Of a stretch of DNA of 64,000 nt, positions 1 through 9,036 are shown one piece after another. The stretch spans positions 66,727 to 130,726 of the forward strand of contig CAZUMW010000008.1 in the NCBI GenBank assembly GCA_964621615.1, written 5' to 3'. Position 1 is the first letter of the stretch. Each line of letters opens with the position of its first letter. The translations under genes and the position numbers were made by a program. The notes under the pieces are model-generated. The model was not told the origin of the DNA. It saw only the letters and a list, made by a program, of their open reading frames with translations, and searched no databases. The stretch is from CAZUMW01 sp964621615. GTDB lineage: Bacteria > Desulfobacterota > WTBG01 > CAIYCZ01 > CAIRTM01.

Positions 1-746
1 ACGTTACCCTGTTTATCCTTTAAAAATCCGCCGCCGTCACCGATTGGAATTGGCGCACCTTCCGGCTTGCCGATGCCGATGGTAAATATCTTCACACCTT
101 CACGCTTTGCCTCTTTCGCCGCCTCAAGAGGCCCGCTGCCGTGGTCCTCGCCGTCGGTAATCAGGATAAGAGCTTTTGATTTGCGCTCGTGACGCGCAAA
201 CGACTCTGCTGCTTTCCGTATCGCCGGTCCCAGAGCGGTACCCGGGGAGGGCACAAGTTCGGGCGACACATAATCAAGAAACATTCTGAACGCACCGTAA
301 TCGAGCGTAAGCGGACATTGGGTAAACGCGGAGCCCGCAAAGACAATCAACCCGATACGGTCACCTTCCAGCATGCTGCACAGGTCATATATTTCACGTT
401 TTGCACGCTCGAGCCGGCTTGGCTCGACATCGGTAGCACGCATGCTTTGCGAAACATCGACAGCGATAATGATATCAACTCCGGTACGCTTGATATCCTC
501 CCAGTGAAACCCCCAGCGAGGGCGGGTAAGGGCAAAAATCAGAAGGACCACCGCAGCTGTTACAAGCACCGCTTTCAGGCGCTGATTGCCTTTCTGACGG
601 CCGGAAGCTATCAGGCGCTCCGGCGAGGCATCGCCGCAGAAAAGCTGCATAATCCGCTCGCGGCGCAAAAACACATACATATAAAAAAACACCAGCGCCG
701 GAGCAATCCACAGCAGAAACAGATATGAAAGATTTCCGAATTTCAT
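1..746 (-). CDS. BatB-like von Willebrand factor A membrane protein (C-terminus cut by window edge)
   Basis: The first 248 residues are visible; the 3' end runs off the window. Two hydrophobic segments (about residues 8-26 and 58-74) flank a short basic loop. A VWA domain follows, with an intact MIDAS metal site: DVSQS at 97-101, T170 in PGTALG and D198 in TDGED. This arrangement is typical of BatB/Aer-type proteins, which are anchored in the inner membrane with the VWA domain in the periplasm. It is the last visible gene of the MoxR-DUF58-Bat operon and lies 100 bp downstream of the BatA-like gene. Family members are tied to aerotolerance or envelope stress in Bacteroides and Francisella, but their biochemical role is unknown. 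The start ATG at 746 gives the expected N-terminal membrane helix. Confidence 0.85.
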   Translation of the reverse strand, partial: MKFGNLSYLFLLWIAPALVFFYMYVFLRRERIMQLFCGDASPERLIASGRQKGNQRLKAVLVTAAVVLLIFALTRPRWGFHWEDIKRTGVDIIIAVDVSQSMRATDVEPSRLERAKREIYDLCSMLEGDRIGLIVFAGSAFTQCPLTLDYGAFRMFLDYVSPELVPSPGTALGPAIRKAAESFARHERKSKALILITDGEDHGSGPLEAAKEAKREGVKIFTIGIGKPEGAPIPIGDGGGFLKDKQGN

Positions 747-846
747 CTTGAAACTTTACCGGTCATTAACGCTCAATCTGAGCGCTGCGAACCATAACCT
801 TATCACACGGAGATGGCCTGCGCACCCTGCTATCCATCGCCCACGT

Positions 847-1842
847 TCAGGGGATCTTTCGAAGCCGCGTGTGTGACAGCACAACCTCCCCCAAAAGGAT
901 AATAAGCCCCGGTATCAGAAAATACATGAACAGCTCTTCGTATTCGGTATATTCTTTTACCGTTACCTCAGTTTTTTCCATCTCATCTATTTTCTGATAA
1001 ATTTTCTCAAGCGCATCGGTATTTGTTGCACGGAAATAGGTGCCGCCGGTTTTGTCCGCTATTTCCTTCAGCGTTTCCTCATCCAGGTCGACGCGCCGAT
1101 AAACATACCGCTTTCCAAAAAAAGAATCCACCAGAAAGGGGGCCTCACCCCGTGAGCCCACCCCGATGGTATACACCTTAATGCCGTAGGTCCGGGCAAT
1201 ATCAGCAGCCGTTGACGGGCTCACGGTTCCCGTATTGTTTCGCCCGTCTGTAAGCAGAATAACCACCTTTGATTGTGCCTCGAGCTCCTTGAGCCGCTTT
1301 ACGCAGATTCCCAGCGCCGACCCGATTGCTGTGGCATCGCCCGCCATGCCGATCTCAGCGCTGTCAAGAAGGCTCATCAGAACGCCGTAATCAAGGGTCA
1401 GCGGGCACTGCGTAAAAGCCTCCTGCCCGAACACGACCATACCGATCCGGTCGTTTTTCCGCCCGGCGATAAAGTCGCTCACCACTTTTTTCACCGCTTC
1501 GAGGCGGGTTCCGCGCTCGCCGCCGGTCTTGAAGTCAAGGGCCCGCATGCTTCCCGATGTATCGATGCACAGGATGATATCGATTCCCTCGGTGGTCACT
1601 TCTGTTGACTTTATGCCCGACTGCGGCCGGGCAAGCGCCATAATAAAAAGGGCGAGCGCCAGGCAGCGAAGCACCACAAGGGCTTTGCGCAAATACACCG
1701 TCAGGGGCGTTTTCAGCTGCTTCATTACCTGAAGCGATGAAAACCGGATGCGGCTGCTTCCCATATTGCGCCAGTTATATATTCCCGCCAGCGGAAGCAG
1801 CAGCAGTAAAATCAGCAGCCAGGGGTCTTCAAAACGAAGCAT
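847..1842 (-). CDS. BatA-like von Willebrand factor A membrane protein
   Basis: A 331-residue protein with two N-terminal membrane helices (about 9-23 and 56-72), a VWA domain (about 87-285) and a C-terminal membrane helix (about 305-323). The MIDAS site is complete: DTSGS at 94-98, T171 in DATAIG, D199 in TDGRN. I chose the ATG at 1842 because AGAGG lies six bases upstream; the frame also extends to an ATG at 1866 without a ribosome-binding site. It is paralogous to the neighbouring BatB-like protein, and both share FTQCPLTLDYG in the VWA fold. The two probably form a membrane complex controlled by the MoxR ATPase of the operon; the partner and substrate are inferred only from family context. 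Confidence 0.88.
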   Translation of the reverse strand: MLRFEDPWLLILLLLLPLAGIYNWRNMGSSRIRFSSLQVMKQLKTPLTVYLRKALVVLRCLALALFIMALARPQSGIKSTEVTTEGIDIILCIDTSGSMRALDFKTGGERGTRLEAVKKVVSDFIAGRKNDRIGMVVFGQEAFTQCPLTLDYGVLMSLLDSAEIGMAGDATAIGSALGICVKRLKELEAQSKVVILLTDGRNNTGTVSPSTAADIARTYGIKVYTIGVGSRGEAPFLVDSFFGKRYVYRRVDLDEETLKEIADKTGGTYFRATNTDALEKIYQKIDEMEKTEVTVKEYTEYEELFMYFLIPGLIILLGEVVLSHTRLRKIP

Positions 1843-1974
1843 GAAACCTCTAATCAAAATTTGCAATGCTTTTAGGGTTCGATACCGATATCAATTTAGA
1901 TCAATGATTATACCAGCGCAGACAGGCTGCCGGATTCATTTTATCATTTTCATGAGCATGAAGCCTGAAAGCGT

Positions 1975-2955
1975 TTATGCAGCCGCCTTTGGGCCGCTTT
2001 CCTCTGCGGGCTCTTTTGTCTGCTCTATGATTGTCTCCACATCATCATAGCCTGCCTGGATCTCATCGGGAGACGGGGTGTGTTTGGCAAATTTTATCAG
2101 ATCCGAATTAATCAGAAACGATTTTGTCCGCCCCTTGATTGCCTCGCTCATTCCCTGCAGACCGTTTATGGCGGGAATAAGCTCCTGCGTTGTCTGCTCG
2201 ACAGCCGGCACAAAAAATCTGTTCTCGATATAGCGGCGGCATATATCGGATAGCCTGAAATAGTGCTCCGCAAACCCGCCTTTTTCAACCAGATTGTCCT
2301 TTTTCAGACGGTCCAGCTCCTCGAGCGCAATAAGATAGGCGGGCTTCTCGGGCTCCTGTCTGCCGCGCCGACGACGCCGAACGTACAGAAACACGCCCGC
2401 CCCGGCAGCAGCAAGCCCGAAGGCAATTCCGCCGGCAACCAGGTACGGAGTCAGATCCCGTCTGGCCGTCTGCAGGGGTTTTATATCGATAATATCCTGC
2501 TGCTGCTCAGCGTCTTCCTCAGCTGCGGTAAACTCAAGGAAAATCTGCGGGGTCTTGATGGTTTTTTCTTCACCGCCCGCCGTCCGGTAGCCGACCGCCA
2601 CTGCCGGAATGATATAGGATCCTTCGATATCGGCTTTCAGCTCATACCACTTCGTGTAGCGAATCCGGTTGTCGATCTGCTCGGGACCCTCCTCACCGAA
2701 ATCGACAATACGAAGCCCGGCTATATTCGTGCCCGCATCGGGCATATCGATCTGAACGTTTTTATCGCTGCGCACCGTGATCCTGAAGGTGACCGGCTGG
2801 CTGACAGGCGCATGCGTGCGGTCTGTTTCTGCAGTCACCTCTATGGGCGGGGCTTCGCGTTTGTTCTCCGGCTGCCCTTGTTCCGTTTCTGCGTTAAAGC
2901 AGCCAGCCGTCAGAAAAACCGCTGCTGCTGTCAAACCGAGAATCAGCGTCCTCAC
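1975..2955 (-). CDS. BatD/DUF4381-like membrane-anchored lipoprotein
   Basis: A 326-residue protein with a lipoprotein signal peptide ending in the lipobox LTAGC (Cys19). A beta-rich extracytoplasmic region (about 38-145) has the repeated ligand-like pattern of BatD oxygen-tolerance domains. A membrane helix (about 171-192) is followed by an RRRRRG stop-transfer patch. The cytoplasmic tail (about 200-320) has the ALEELDRLKK and FRLSDICRRYIENRF segments seen in DUF4381/BatD tails. It overlaps the upstream parvulin gene by 4 bp (start at 2955, parvulin stop at 2952), so translation is probably coupled. The combination of a lipid anchor and a membrane helix is unusual; the signal might instead be processed as a normal leader. 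Function in the Bat complex is inferred. Confidence 0.7.
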   Translation of the reverse strand: MRTLILGLTAAAVFLTAGCFNAETEQGQPENKREAPPIEVTAETDRTHAPVSQPVTFRITVRSDKNVQIDMPDAGTNIAGLRIVDFGEEGPEQIDNRIRYTKWYELKADIEGSYIIPAVAVGYRTAGGEEKTIKTPQIFLEFTAAEEDAEQQQDIIDIKPLQTARRDLTPYLVAGGIAFGLAAAGAGVFLYVRRRRRGRQEPEKPAYLIALEELDRLKKDNLVEKGGFAEHYFRLSDICRRYIENRFFVPAVEQTTQELIPAINGLQGMSEAIKGRTKSFLINSDLIKFAKHTPSPDEIQAGYDDVETIIEQTKEPAEESGPKAAA

Positions 2956-4214
2956 TTGCTATTCTCCGCTTCAAGTGCTTCGGGAAACAGCTTCACCCCG
3001 GCAGCCTGCACCGCCTGGTCAAGCAGCTTCTCATATGCCCGGGTCAGCTTCTGCATATAATAATCGTTTTTTACCTGCTCGACACATTCCTCAAAGGGCC
3101 GCGGCTGTGCCTGCCGTTTATTTTCTATCCGGAAAATATAATAATAGCCCCCGGCTTCGACCGGTCCGGCAATATCACCTTTCTCGGCGGAAAACAGAGC
3201 TTCGGTAACTGCAGCAGCATTGCCTATACCGAGATCATCCTCACCACGGCGCACCCACCCCGGAAACAGGCCGCCTTTCCGGGCGGTTTCATTGTCAAGC
3301 GATATCTCCTGCGCAAGATCTGCAAAGTCGCTTCCCTGCTCAATCTTTGTCATGATATTGTCTGCGATCTCCTGCATGCCCGCCTTTATCATGCGCACGC
3401 GAACAGCTTCCTTCTGTGCATAATCATTCCGGTGAGCCTTGAAGAAGTTCAGCATATCATCGGGGTCAACCGTGATATCGTCTTTTATTTGGCTTTCAAC
3501 GACCTTGTTTACCAGCAGCTGCTTTTCCATCTGCTGCATGCGCTTGCGCACATCCGGATCCTTGTCGTACTCGAGCTTCAGGGCCTTGCGGTACAGAAGC
3601 TGCTCGGCCACATATTTTTTCAAAAAATCGGCCTTTTTCCCGGGCTCGCTAAATTGTTCCCGCATCCACTCTGGCAGGGCGTCAATGGCCTCGTTAATAT
3701 CCTCGGCATAGACCGCGTCAGAGCCTATCCGCGCAACCACGCGTGAGCCTTCCGGAGCTGACGTGCGCTGATCAGCGTCAACGGTTTTCTCAAGCGTATA
3801 CTCGGCGGCGCTGTATTTGCCGATGTGCTCCAGGCAGCTGATGATTTTTGACGCTGTTTTATCCATAAGGCTGCTTTCCGGTGCGGCGATTTCCACCCGG
3901 TACAGCCAGGACAGCGCATCCTCGTAGCGGCCCTCATCCATATACATCGTGCCGATCGTGTAGGCAAGATTTGCCAGACGGCTTCCCTCCAGCCCTGATG
4001 TTTTTACATAGTCGATATATGCCTCGATGGCCTCCTGCATCACCCCGGCGCCTTTAAGCTTGTTTGCCAGCGCGCGCTGCTGTGACGGGGTCCATGCCGC
4101 GCTCTTTCCCGTATCACCTTTTCCCGTCAAGGAGCCGATTCGAAATCCGATAAACACCACAACCAGTGCCAGCCCAATGCTGACAAAGCTCAAGACGACC
4201 GCTGTTTTGTTCAT
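2952..4214 (-). CDS. Membrane-anchored PpiC/parvulin-type peptidyl-prolyl isomerase with TPR-like N-terminal region
   Basis: 420 residues. An N-terminal membrane helix (about 8-28) places the rest in the periplasm. A helical TPR-like stretch follows (about 45-145). A SurA/PrsA-like N-domain (about 157-260) contains the conserved ADFLKKYVAEQLLYRKA. The parvulin rotamase domain covers about 271-366 (ARKGGLFPGW, EALFSAEKGDIAGPV, GGYYYIFRI). Such proteins assist folding of exported proteins. It lies between the DUF58 gene and the BatD-like gene with 4-bp overlaps on both sides, so it belongs to the Bat operon. Bat operons usually carry a stand-alone TPR protein (BatC/BatE), and the TPR region here may take that place. 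This is an inference from layout. Confidence 0.82.
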   Translation of the reverse strand: MNKTAVVLSFVSIGLALVVVFIGFRIGSLTGKGDTGKSAAWTPSQQRALANKLKGAGVMQEAIEAYIDYVKTSGLEGSRLANLAYTIGTMYMDEGRYEDALSWLYRVEIAAPESSLMDKTASKIISCLEHIGKYSAAEYTLEKTVDADQRTSAPEGSRVVARIGSDAVYAEDINEAIDALPEWMREQFSEPGKKADFLKKYVAEQLLYRKALKLEYDKDPDVRKRMQQMEKQLLVNKVVESQIKDDITVDPDDMLNFFKAHRNDYAQKEAVRVRMIKAGMQEIADNIMTKIEQGSDFADLAQEISLDNETARKGGLFPGWVRRGEDDLGIGNAAAVTEALFSAEKGDIAGPVEAGGYYYIFRIENKRQAQPRPFEECVEQVKNDYYMQKLTRAYEKLLDQAVQAAGVKLFPEALEAENSK

Positions 4215-5086
4215 AGGCGTTTCTCCCGCAACCTGAAAAATTTCAAAATAGGATCGATGTAGGGGACATTGGTACGGATATCGATATAATCAACCCCGGC
4301 AGAGCGAAACAGCTCAAAGGTGTCGCTCAGGCGCTTTTCCGCAAGCAGGGCGTATCCTTTCCGGAAGTTCCGGTCAGCAGTATCAATCAGCTGCAGCTCG
4401 CCGGTTTCGGCATCCTGCACCTCAACGATCCCCGCAGCAGGCAGCTCAAGCTCGCGTGGATCGGTAATGCAGATGCTGATAAGGTCATGCTTTTTATTGG
4501 TGACGCGCAGAGCTTTTTCATAGCCCGCCGCGATAAAATCGGATACAAGAAACGCAACCGCCTTGCGCTTGGTCACCTGGTTTAAATAGTTCAGCGCAGC
4601 GGTGATATCGGTCTTTGTGGAAACAGGCTGGTGCTGGAGCACCTCTTTAATGACCCGCCACACGTGCGTGGTCCCTTTTTTCGGGGGGATGAATTTTTCG
4701 ATGTGGTCGCTGAAAATAATGAGGCCGACTTTATCGTTGCTTTTTGTGGCGGCAAAGGCAAGCACCGAAGCAAGCTCGGCCGCAAGCTCATGCTTGAGCT
4801 GCGGCTGTGTGCCGAACAGAAACGAGGAGCTCACATCCACCAGCAGCATGATGGTGAGCTCCCGCTCCTCGCGGTACAGCTTGACAAAGGGCTGCCCGAA
4901 TCGTGCGGTCACGTTCCAGTCTATGTCGCGCACATCATCACCGGGGCTGTAGGACCTGACCTCTTCAAATTCCATGCCCCGGCCCCTGAACGCGCTTTCA
5001 TACTCACCCGCAAAAATATCGTTCACCATGTAATTGGTGCGAATATGTATCTTGCGTATTTTTTTCAGCACTTCACGGGGGATCAT
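4211..5086 (-). CDS. DUF58 domain-containing protein
   Basis: 291 residues with the DUF58 signature SYSPGDDVRDIDWNVTAR at about 45-62. A VWA-like fold begins at LLVDVSSSF (D84, S86, S88), so at least the first MIDAS motif is kept. No membrane helix is seen, which suggests a cytosolic adaptor. DUF58 proteins almost always accompany MoxR ATPases and are thought to link the ATPase to membrane VWA proteins; the molecular activity is not known. The gene follows moxR after 60 bp and overlaps the parvulin gene by 4 bp. Confidence 0.9.
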   Translation of the reverse strand: MIPREVLKKIRKIHIRTNYMVNDIFAGEYESAFRGRGMEFEEVRSYSPGDDVRDIDWNVTARFGQPFVKLYREERELTIMLLVDVSSSFLFGTQPQLKHELAAELASVLAFAATKSNDKVGLIIFSDHIEKFIPPKKGTTHVWRVIKEVLQHQPVSTKTDITAALNYLNQVTKRKAVAFLVSDFIAAGYEKALRVTNKKHDLISICITDPRELELPAAGIVEVQDAETGELQLIDTADRNFRKGYALLAEKRLSDTFELFRSAGVDYIDIRTNVPYIDPILKFFRLREKRL

Positions 5087-5146
5087 AAGGCTAATTGTAC
5101 GGCAGCAGGGTTATAACCATATGGCTTCAGCGGCGCGTCACGCTCA

Positions 5147-6133
5147 TCAGGGCACTTCAACATTTTCAAATATTTTCGCGATGATATCGTCAGTGGTGAG
5201 GTCTTCAGCCTCTGCCTCATAGCTGAGGAGAATGCGGTGCCGCAGCACGTCGAAGCCGATCGTCTTCACGTCCTGGGGAATCACGTATCCCCGGCCCTGC
5301 AGAAACGCATAGGCTTTGGCGGCCTGGCTGAGATAGATGGATGCGCGGGGTGACGCGCCGTATTGAATGAGCTCGTCGATGTCGATCCCGAAGACTTTCG
5401 GCTCCCTCGTGGCAAAAACAACCTCCACGATATAATCGAGTATTTTTTCATCGATATAAATATTGTCGACCACAGCGCGGGCTTTCAGGATTTCAGCAGG
5501 GTCTGCAGCCGGATCGATCCCGATGTGCTCCCGACCGGTAATGCGCTTGATGATTTCCTTTTCCTCGGCTTTGTTGGGATAGTTTATCTTAAGCTTGAGC
5601 ATGAAGCGGTCAACCTGGGCTTCCGGAAGCGGATAGGTTCCCTCCTGCTCGATCGGGTTCTGGGTTGCCATCACCAGAAACGGCTCACCAAGGGCAAAGG
5701 TATTATCGCCGATGGTCACCTGCCGCTCCTGCATTGCTTCAAGAAGCGCGCTTTGCACTTTGGCCGGCGCACGGTTTATTTCATCTGCGAGAATAATATT
5801 TGCAAACACCGGCCCCTTTTTAATGGTAAACTCACCCGATTTCGGCTCATAAATCTGGGTGCCGATCAGATCGGCGGGAAGCAGATCGGGGGTAAACTGT
5901 ATCCGGTGAAACTGTGTTTTTACAGCAGCCGACAACGTTTTCACTGCGGTTGTTTTTGCCAGGCCGGGCACGCCCTCAACCAGAATATGGCCGTTTGCCA
6001 GCAGGCCGATCAGCAGTCGCTCAATGAGATAATCCTGCCCGACAATGACCTTCCGGGCCTCCCCGGTTATCGAGCGGGTAATGTGGCTGAGCTGTTCAAC
6101 CTCACGTGTGATTTCCTGAATATTGTGCGCCAT
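5147..6133 (-). CDS. MoxR-family AAA+ ATPase
   Basis: A 328-residue cytosolic AAA+ ATPase of the MoxR clade. It shows Walker A GVPGLAKT, Walker B ILADEINRAP, sensor 1 MATQNP followed by EGTYPLPEAQVDRF (arginine-finger region), and the C-terminal lid with GASPRAS. It is the first gene of the operon. MoxR proteins act as chaperones that activate or assemble VWA-domain partners, here the BatA/BatB-like proteins. The ATG at 6133 has GGAGG six bases upstream. A GTG at 6145 in the same frame would make that Shine-Dalgarno sequence part of the coding region, so it is less likely. Confidence 0.93.
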   Translation of the reverse strand: MAHNIQEITREVEQLSHITRSITGEARKVIVGQDYLIERLLIGLLANGHILVEGVPGLAKTTAVKTLSAAVKTQFHRIQFTPDLLPADLIGTQIYEPKSGEFTIKKGPVFANIILADEINRAPAKVQSALLEAMQERQVTIGDNTFALGEPFLVMATQNPIEQEGTYPLPEAQVDRFMLKLKINYPNKAEEKEIIKRITGREHIGIDPAADPAEILKARAVVDNIYIDEKILDYIVEVVFATREPKVFGIDIDELIQYGASPRASIYLSQAAKAYAFLQGRGYVIPQDVKTIGFDVLRHRILLSYEAEAEDLTTDDIIAKIFENVEVP

Positions 6134-6232
6134 GGTTTCCTCCACGCCTGTAGCTGGTTAGCATCTTTCGCTGATTGGACTTTTTTTTTATAAAACACGG
6201 CTTCGCCGGCCAGTGTGTATTGCACCGGGGAA

Positions 6233-6266
6233 ATTATAAAAATAATAATATTTGCGCATATGTCAA
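6233..6266 (-). promoter_or_regulatory. Likely promoter of the moxR-bat operon
   Basis: On the minus strand a perfect TTGACA (6266-6261) is followed after 16 bases by TATTTT (6244-6239). A TATAAT also lies slightly further (6238-6233, 22-base spacer). The region is AT-rich and about 100 bp upstream of the moxR start, and no other gene reads this way for 80 bases. It was judged by consensus only. Confidence 0.5.
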
Positions 6267-6349
6267 GTAATTCATGACACTTCTTTCCCGCACAATAACA
6301 GTCTAAAAACCAGCTTAATCAGACGAACGTTTCCACAGCGACACAGTCA

Positions 6350-6769
6350 TCACTCTCCGATTATTTTCACCAGCACCCGCTTTTTCCTGCGGCCGTCAAA
6401 CTCCCCGTAGAAAATCTGCTCCCACGGCCCGAAATCAAGCTTTCCCCCGGTTATGGCGACTACCACTTCCCGGCCCATAACCTGCCGCTTCAAATGCGCA
6501 TCGCCGTTGTCCTCACCGGTCCGGTTGTGCTGGTAGCGGGAAACGGGCTCATGGGGTGCAATCCCCTCGAGCCACTGTTCATAATCCTCGTGCAGCCCGG
6601 ACTCATCATCGTTTATAAATACAGAGGCTGTTATGTGCATCGCGTTGACCAGAACAAGCCCTTCCTTGACGCCGCTTTCCTTCAGGCATTTTTCAACCTC
6701 TCCGGTGATGTTAATGAATGCGCGGCGTGTGGGAACAGTAAACCAGAGCTCTTTTCGAAAGCTGTTCAT
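6350..6769 (-). CDS. YjbQ family protein (UPF0047), secondary thiamine-phosphate synthase type
   Basis: 139 residues, the usual size of the family. Conserved features are HITASVFINDDESGL (about 46-60), a histidine cluster around RTGEDNGDAHLKRQ, and the C-terminal GPWEQIFYGEFDGRRKKRV. Members complement thiamine-phosphate synthase mutants weakly, hence the family label, but their true role is not settled. The gene stands alone with a strong AGGAGG seven bases before the ATG. A second, clearly diverged copy lies at 57579-57977. Confidence 0.88.
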   Translation of the reverse strand: MNSFRKELWFTVPTRRAFINITGEVEKCLKESGVKEGLVLVNAMHITASVFINDDESGLHEDYEQWLEGIAPHEPVSRYQHNRTGEDNGDAHLKRQVMGREVVVAITGGKLDFGPWEQIFYGEFDGRRKKRVLVKIIGE

Positions 6770-7371
6770 GATAAAACCTCCTTGGTATTATTTTTTTATT
6801 GTCGGCCGGACCCCCTCGTGCTCACAGTGTAACACCGGCCGGCAGCTTGTCCAGTGTACCTCAAAAAAAACCATAACAGGATCCTGCTTGTTTCCCCAAT
6901 CAGCGCGCTGGAAATTGCCTGTTCTTCTGCACGCGGAAAATATAAAATTAATCCGAATATTATTTAAATTAATTATAAAAATTTTATCACGGCTTGGTCT
7001 TTTTCCATCACGAGGAAACCATGTCTCGAAATCACCAGACCCATGAATTCCATACTTGCCATTCAATAATGTTGGTTCTTTTATTTCGATACTTTCTATA
7101 TACATTTAACAGAATAGGAAAGATATGTCATCAGCCACTTACACGTGGCAGAGTTCAGCCTGTGAGAGATTGCACGGAGAGGCCTGCATGATTGTGGCAG
7201 GGCGGCATGTGCACTGAACAGCGGCAAAGGGGGCTCGGAGCCTGAAATCCGGCGGTTCAGGCATCCGAATCACATGGAGGTGCAAATCGCGTCACCGGTG
7301 AAAAATCGGCTCAACTGCTGTCAAAAAAAGACCGATTTCACTTTATAAACAGGCGAAAGGAGGAACAAACA
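6770..7371. other. 602-bp stretch without a convincing gene
   Basis: An intergenic region between the divergent yjbQ and DUF3795 genes. It holds a GC-rich inverted repeat near 6811-6844 (GTCGGCCGG pairing with CCGGCCGGC across a 24-base loop) in the yjbQ leader. An AT-rich patch at 6940-7000 is a likely promoter area. A 10-bp stem at about 7299-7343 (GTGAAAAATCGG with CCGATTTCAC, one 2-base bulge) sits just before the DUF3795 ribosome-binding site. Short open frames on both strands have no ribosome-binding site and no recognisable content. Confidence 0.5.
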
Positions 7372-7794
7372 ATGGATTATGCCAAGCTTACTGCTCCCTG
7401 CGGATTAGATTGCTTTAACTGCCGGGCATATGCGGCCAATGAAAATGAGGAAGTGCGGTCAGCTTTATCGGAGAAGTGGAATATTCCTTCAGAAGAAGCC
7501 AGGTGTCGAGGCTGCCGTGAAGAAAAAGGCACAATTCCGATGCGGCTGCTCGGAAAGAAAGAGCCGTGCAGTGTTTTTACCTGCACACAACAAAAAAAGA
7601 TTTATTTTTGTTGTGACTGCCCTGATTTTCCCTGTGACAACCTACACCCCTATGCAGACAAAGCAGGCAAGATCCCGCATAACACCAAAGTGTTTAACTT
7701 GTGTTTAATACGAAAAATGGGATTGAAGCCCTGGGCACAGCACAAGGCAAAAAAGGTCAAAGAGACCTATTTTGAAGGGGAGTGGAAACTTTAG
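7372..7794 (+). CDS. DUF3795 cysteine-rich protein
   Basis: 140 residues with the cysteine layout of DUF3795: CGLDCFNC near the N-terminus (about 10-17), CRGC near 46-49, a Cys pair around CSVFTC (about 66-71), and a CCDCPDFPC cluster near 79-87. The pattern suggests binding of zinc or an iron-sulfur cluster, but no function is established for the family. A good ribosome-binding site (AAAGGAGGA) precedes the ATG. The gene appears monocistronic, followed 50 bp later by an unrelated lipoprotein gene. Confidence 0.85.
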   Translation: MDYAKLTAPCGLDCFNCRAYAANENEEVRSALSEKWNIPSEEARCRGCREEKGTIPMRLLGKKEPCSVFTCTQQKKIYFCCDCPDFPCDNLHPYADKAGKIPHNTKVFNLCLIRKMGLKPWAQHKAKKVKETYFEGEWKL

Positions 7795-7844
7795 GCGGTG
7801 TCCGTTCAGGCCATTGACATAAATCCGGCAAAAGGGGGCCCATT

Positions 7845-8879
7845 GTGAAAAAGGTTTTGATTATTATATGTCTCATTTTTTTTCTGGCTGGTTGTAATTC
7901 AGGGGATAATGAGGGTTTGGCCGTCAATGTATATAAGCCCGGCAAGGCGTATGACGGCACCACGTTTTTTTCTAATGGGGTTGACAATACCGCTGTAGAG
8001 ATTGACATGAAAGGCACCGTTATATGGAAATTTGATGCGTCGGATCTGTTCGTGACCGATGAGGTTGTCGGGTTTGAAGCAGAACGTCTGGATAATGGCC
8101 ATGTGCTCCTGACGTTATCCGGTTCCGGATTGTACGAGATTGACCGAAACGGCAGTGTTGTATGGTCGTATCAGGATCCAAAAGTAAGCCATGACGCCGA
8201 TATCCTGGATAACGATAATATACTCTATAATTATGGCTCCAACGACCAGGTGGGGGAATCCAGCGTTAAAGAAATAACGCGCGGAGGGGAGACTGTCTGG
8301 GAATGGTCCGCCGCCGATTATCTTCTTGAGCGATTCCCGGCCCAGCAGTATTCAGAAGGCGGCTGGGTGCACTCAAATGCTGTCCAGAGGCTGTCTGACA
8401 ATACTACCATGATAAGCTTAAGAAATTTCTGGCTGACCGTGATCGTTGATAAACAGGGGGATATTGTTGCTGAATATGACTGGAGCCGGTACGGGGAATG
8501 CTATCCTCATGAAGCCCAGGTATATGAGAAAGAAAACGCCTTAATGGTCTGCCTCCAGAACGATTCCCCGTATGCGGCCGTTAAAATAGATATGGATACA
8601 CAGGCCGTTCTTTGGACATATCCTGCTGAAGGTCTGAGGACAACGCGGGACTGCGACATTCTGCCCAACGGCAATGTTCTTTTGACCACTGTGGATACAG
8701 GATCCAATACTGACGAATCGGCAATGAGCGATGACTATTCAAAGCTCATTGAAGTGACCTCCGACGGAGAAATTGTATGGGAGCTTGAGCAGGCCGGCAC
8801 TCCTGCTGATCATACGCCGGGATGGTTCTTCAAGGCAGAGCGGTTTGGGCCTGACGGTATCAGGGTAGGAACAGATTAA
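7845..8879 (+). CDS. Arylsulfotransferase (ASST)-like beta-propeller lipoprotein
   Basis: 344 residues starting at GTG. The signal peptide ends in the lipobox FLAGC (Cys17), so the protein is probably lipid-anchored in the envelope. The body shows repeated propeller blades of the form 'V-W-x-x' preceded by G-N-V-L or G-H-V-L turns (GTVIWKFD, GSVVWSYQD, GETVWEWS, AVLWTYPAE, GEIVWELE). This is the pattern of the arylsulfotransferase families ASST and Arylsulfotran_2. Candidate functional histidines lie in GGWVHSNAVQR and YPHEAQVY. Whether it transfers sulfate is not shown; many members of this propeller class have no known activity. There is no operon partner. Confidence 0.7.
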   Translation: MKKVLIIICLIFFLAGCNSGDNEGLAVNVYKPGKAYDGTTFFSNGVDNTAVEIDMKGTVIWKFDASDLFVTDEVVGFEAERLDNGHVLLTLSGSGLYEIDRNGSVVWSYQDPKVSHDADILDNDNILYNYGSNDQVGESSVKEITRGGETVWEWSAADYLLERFPAQQYSEGGWVHSNAVQRLSDNTTMISLRNFWLTVIVDKQGDIVAEYDWSRYGECYPHEAQVYEKENALMVCLQNDSPYAAVKIDMDTQAVLWTYPAEGLRTTRDCDILPNGNVLLTTVDTGSNTDESAMSDDYSKLIEVTSDGEIVWELEQAGTPADHTPGWFFKAERFGPDGIRVGTD

Positions 8880-8916
8880 TTCTGTAAAGATACGCTTTTC
8901 GTCCTGCTTCGCTAAA

Positions 8917-9036
8917 ATGCACCCACACCTTTACCGGCCGCAAAGGATGCTCCCTGCTCACTCCCGTTTATTTGTGGATTTGTTTGATATTCAGATTCTG
9001 CGAAAACTGCTGGAGAAAGAGCGGGCAAGGGAATGA
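8917..9036 (+). CDS. Possible 39-codon ORF overlapping the next small gene
   Basis: An open frame from ATG 8917 (or ATG 8947, which gives 29 codons) to TGA 9036. The predicted peptide is basic at both ends with a helical middle (LFVDLFDIQILRKLLEKE). It overlaps the following 61-codon ORF by ATGA, a typical sign of translational coupling. It may be a small gene or the surviving C-terminus of a larger degraded gene. I do not recognise the family. Confidence 0.3.
   Translation: MHPHLYRPQRMLPAHSRLFVDLFDIQILRKLLEKERARE

Noticed and set aside
6788..7105. 105-codon ORF on the minus strand in the 602-bp gap
   Set aside because: No ribosome-binding site, mixed composition with AT-rich stretches and no recognisable domain.
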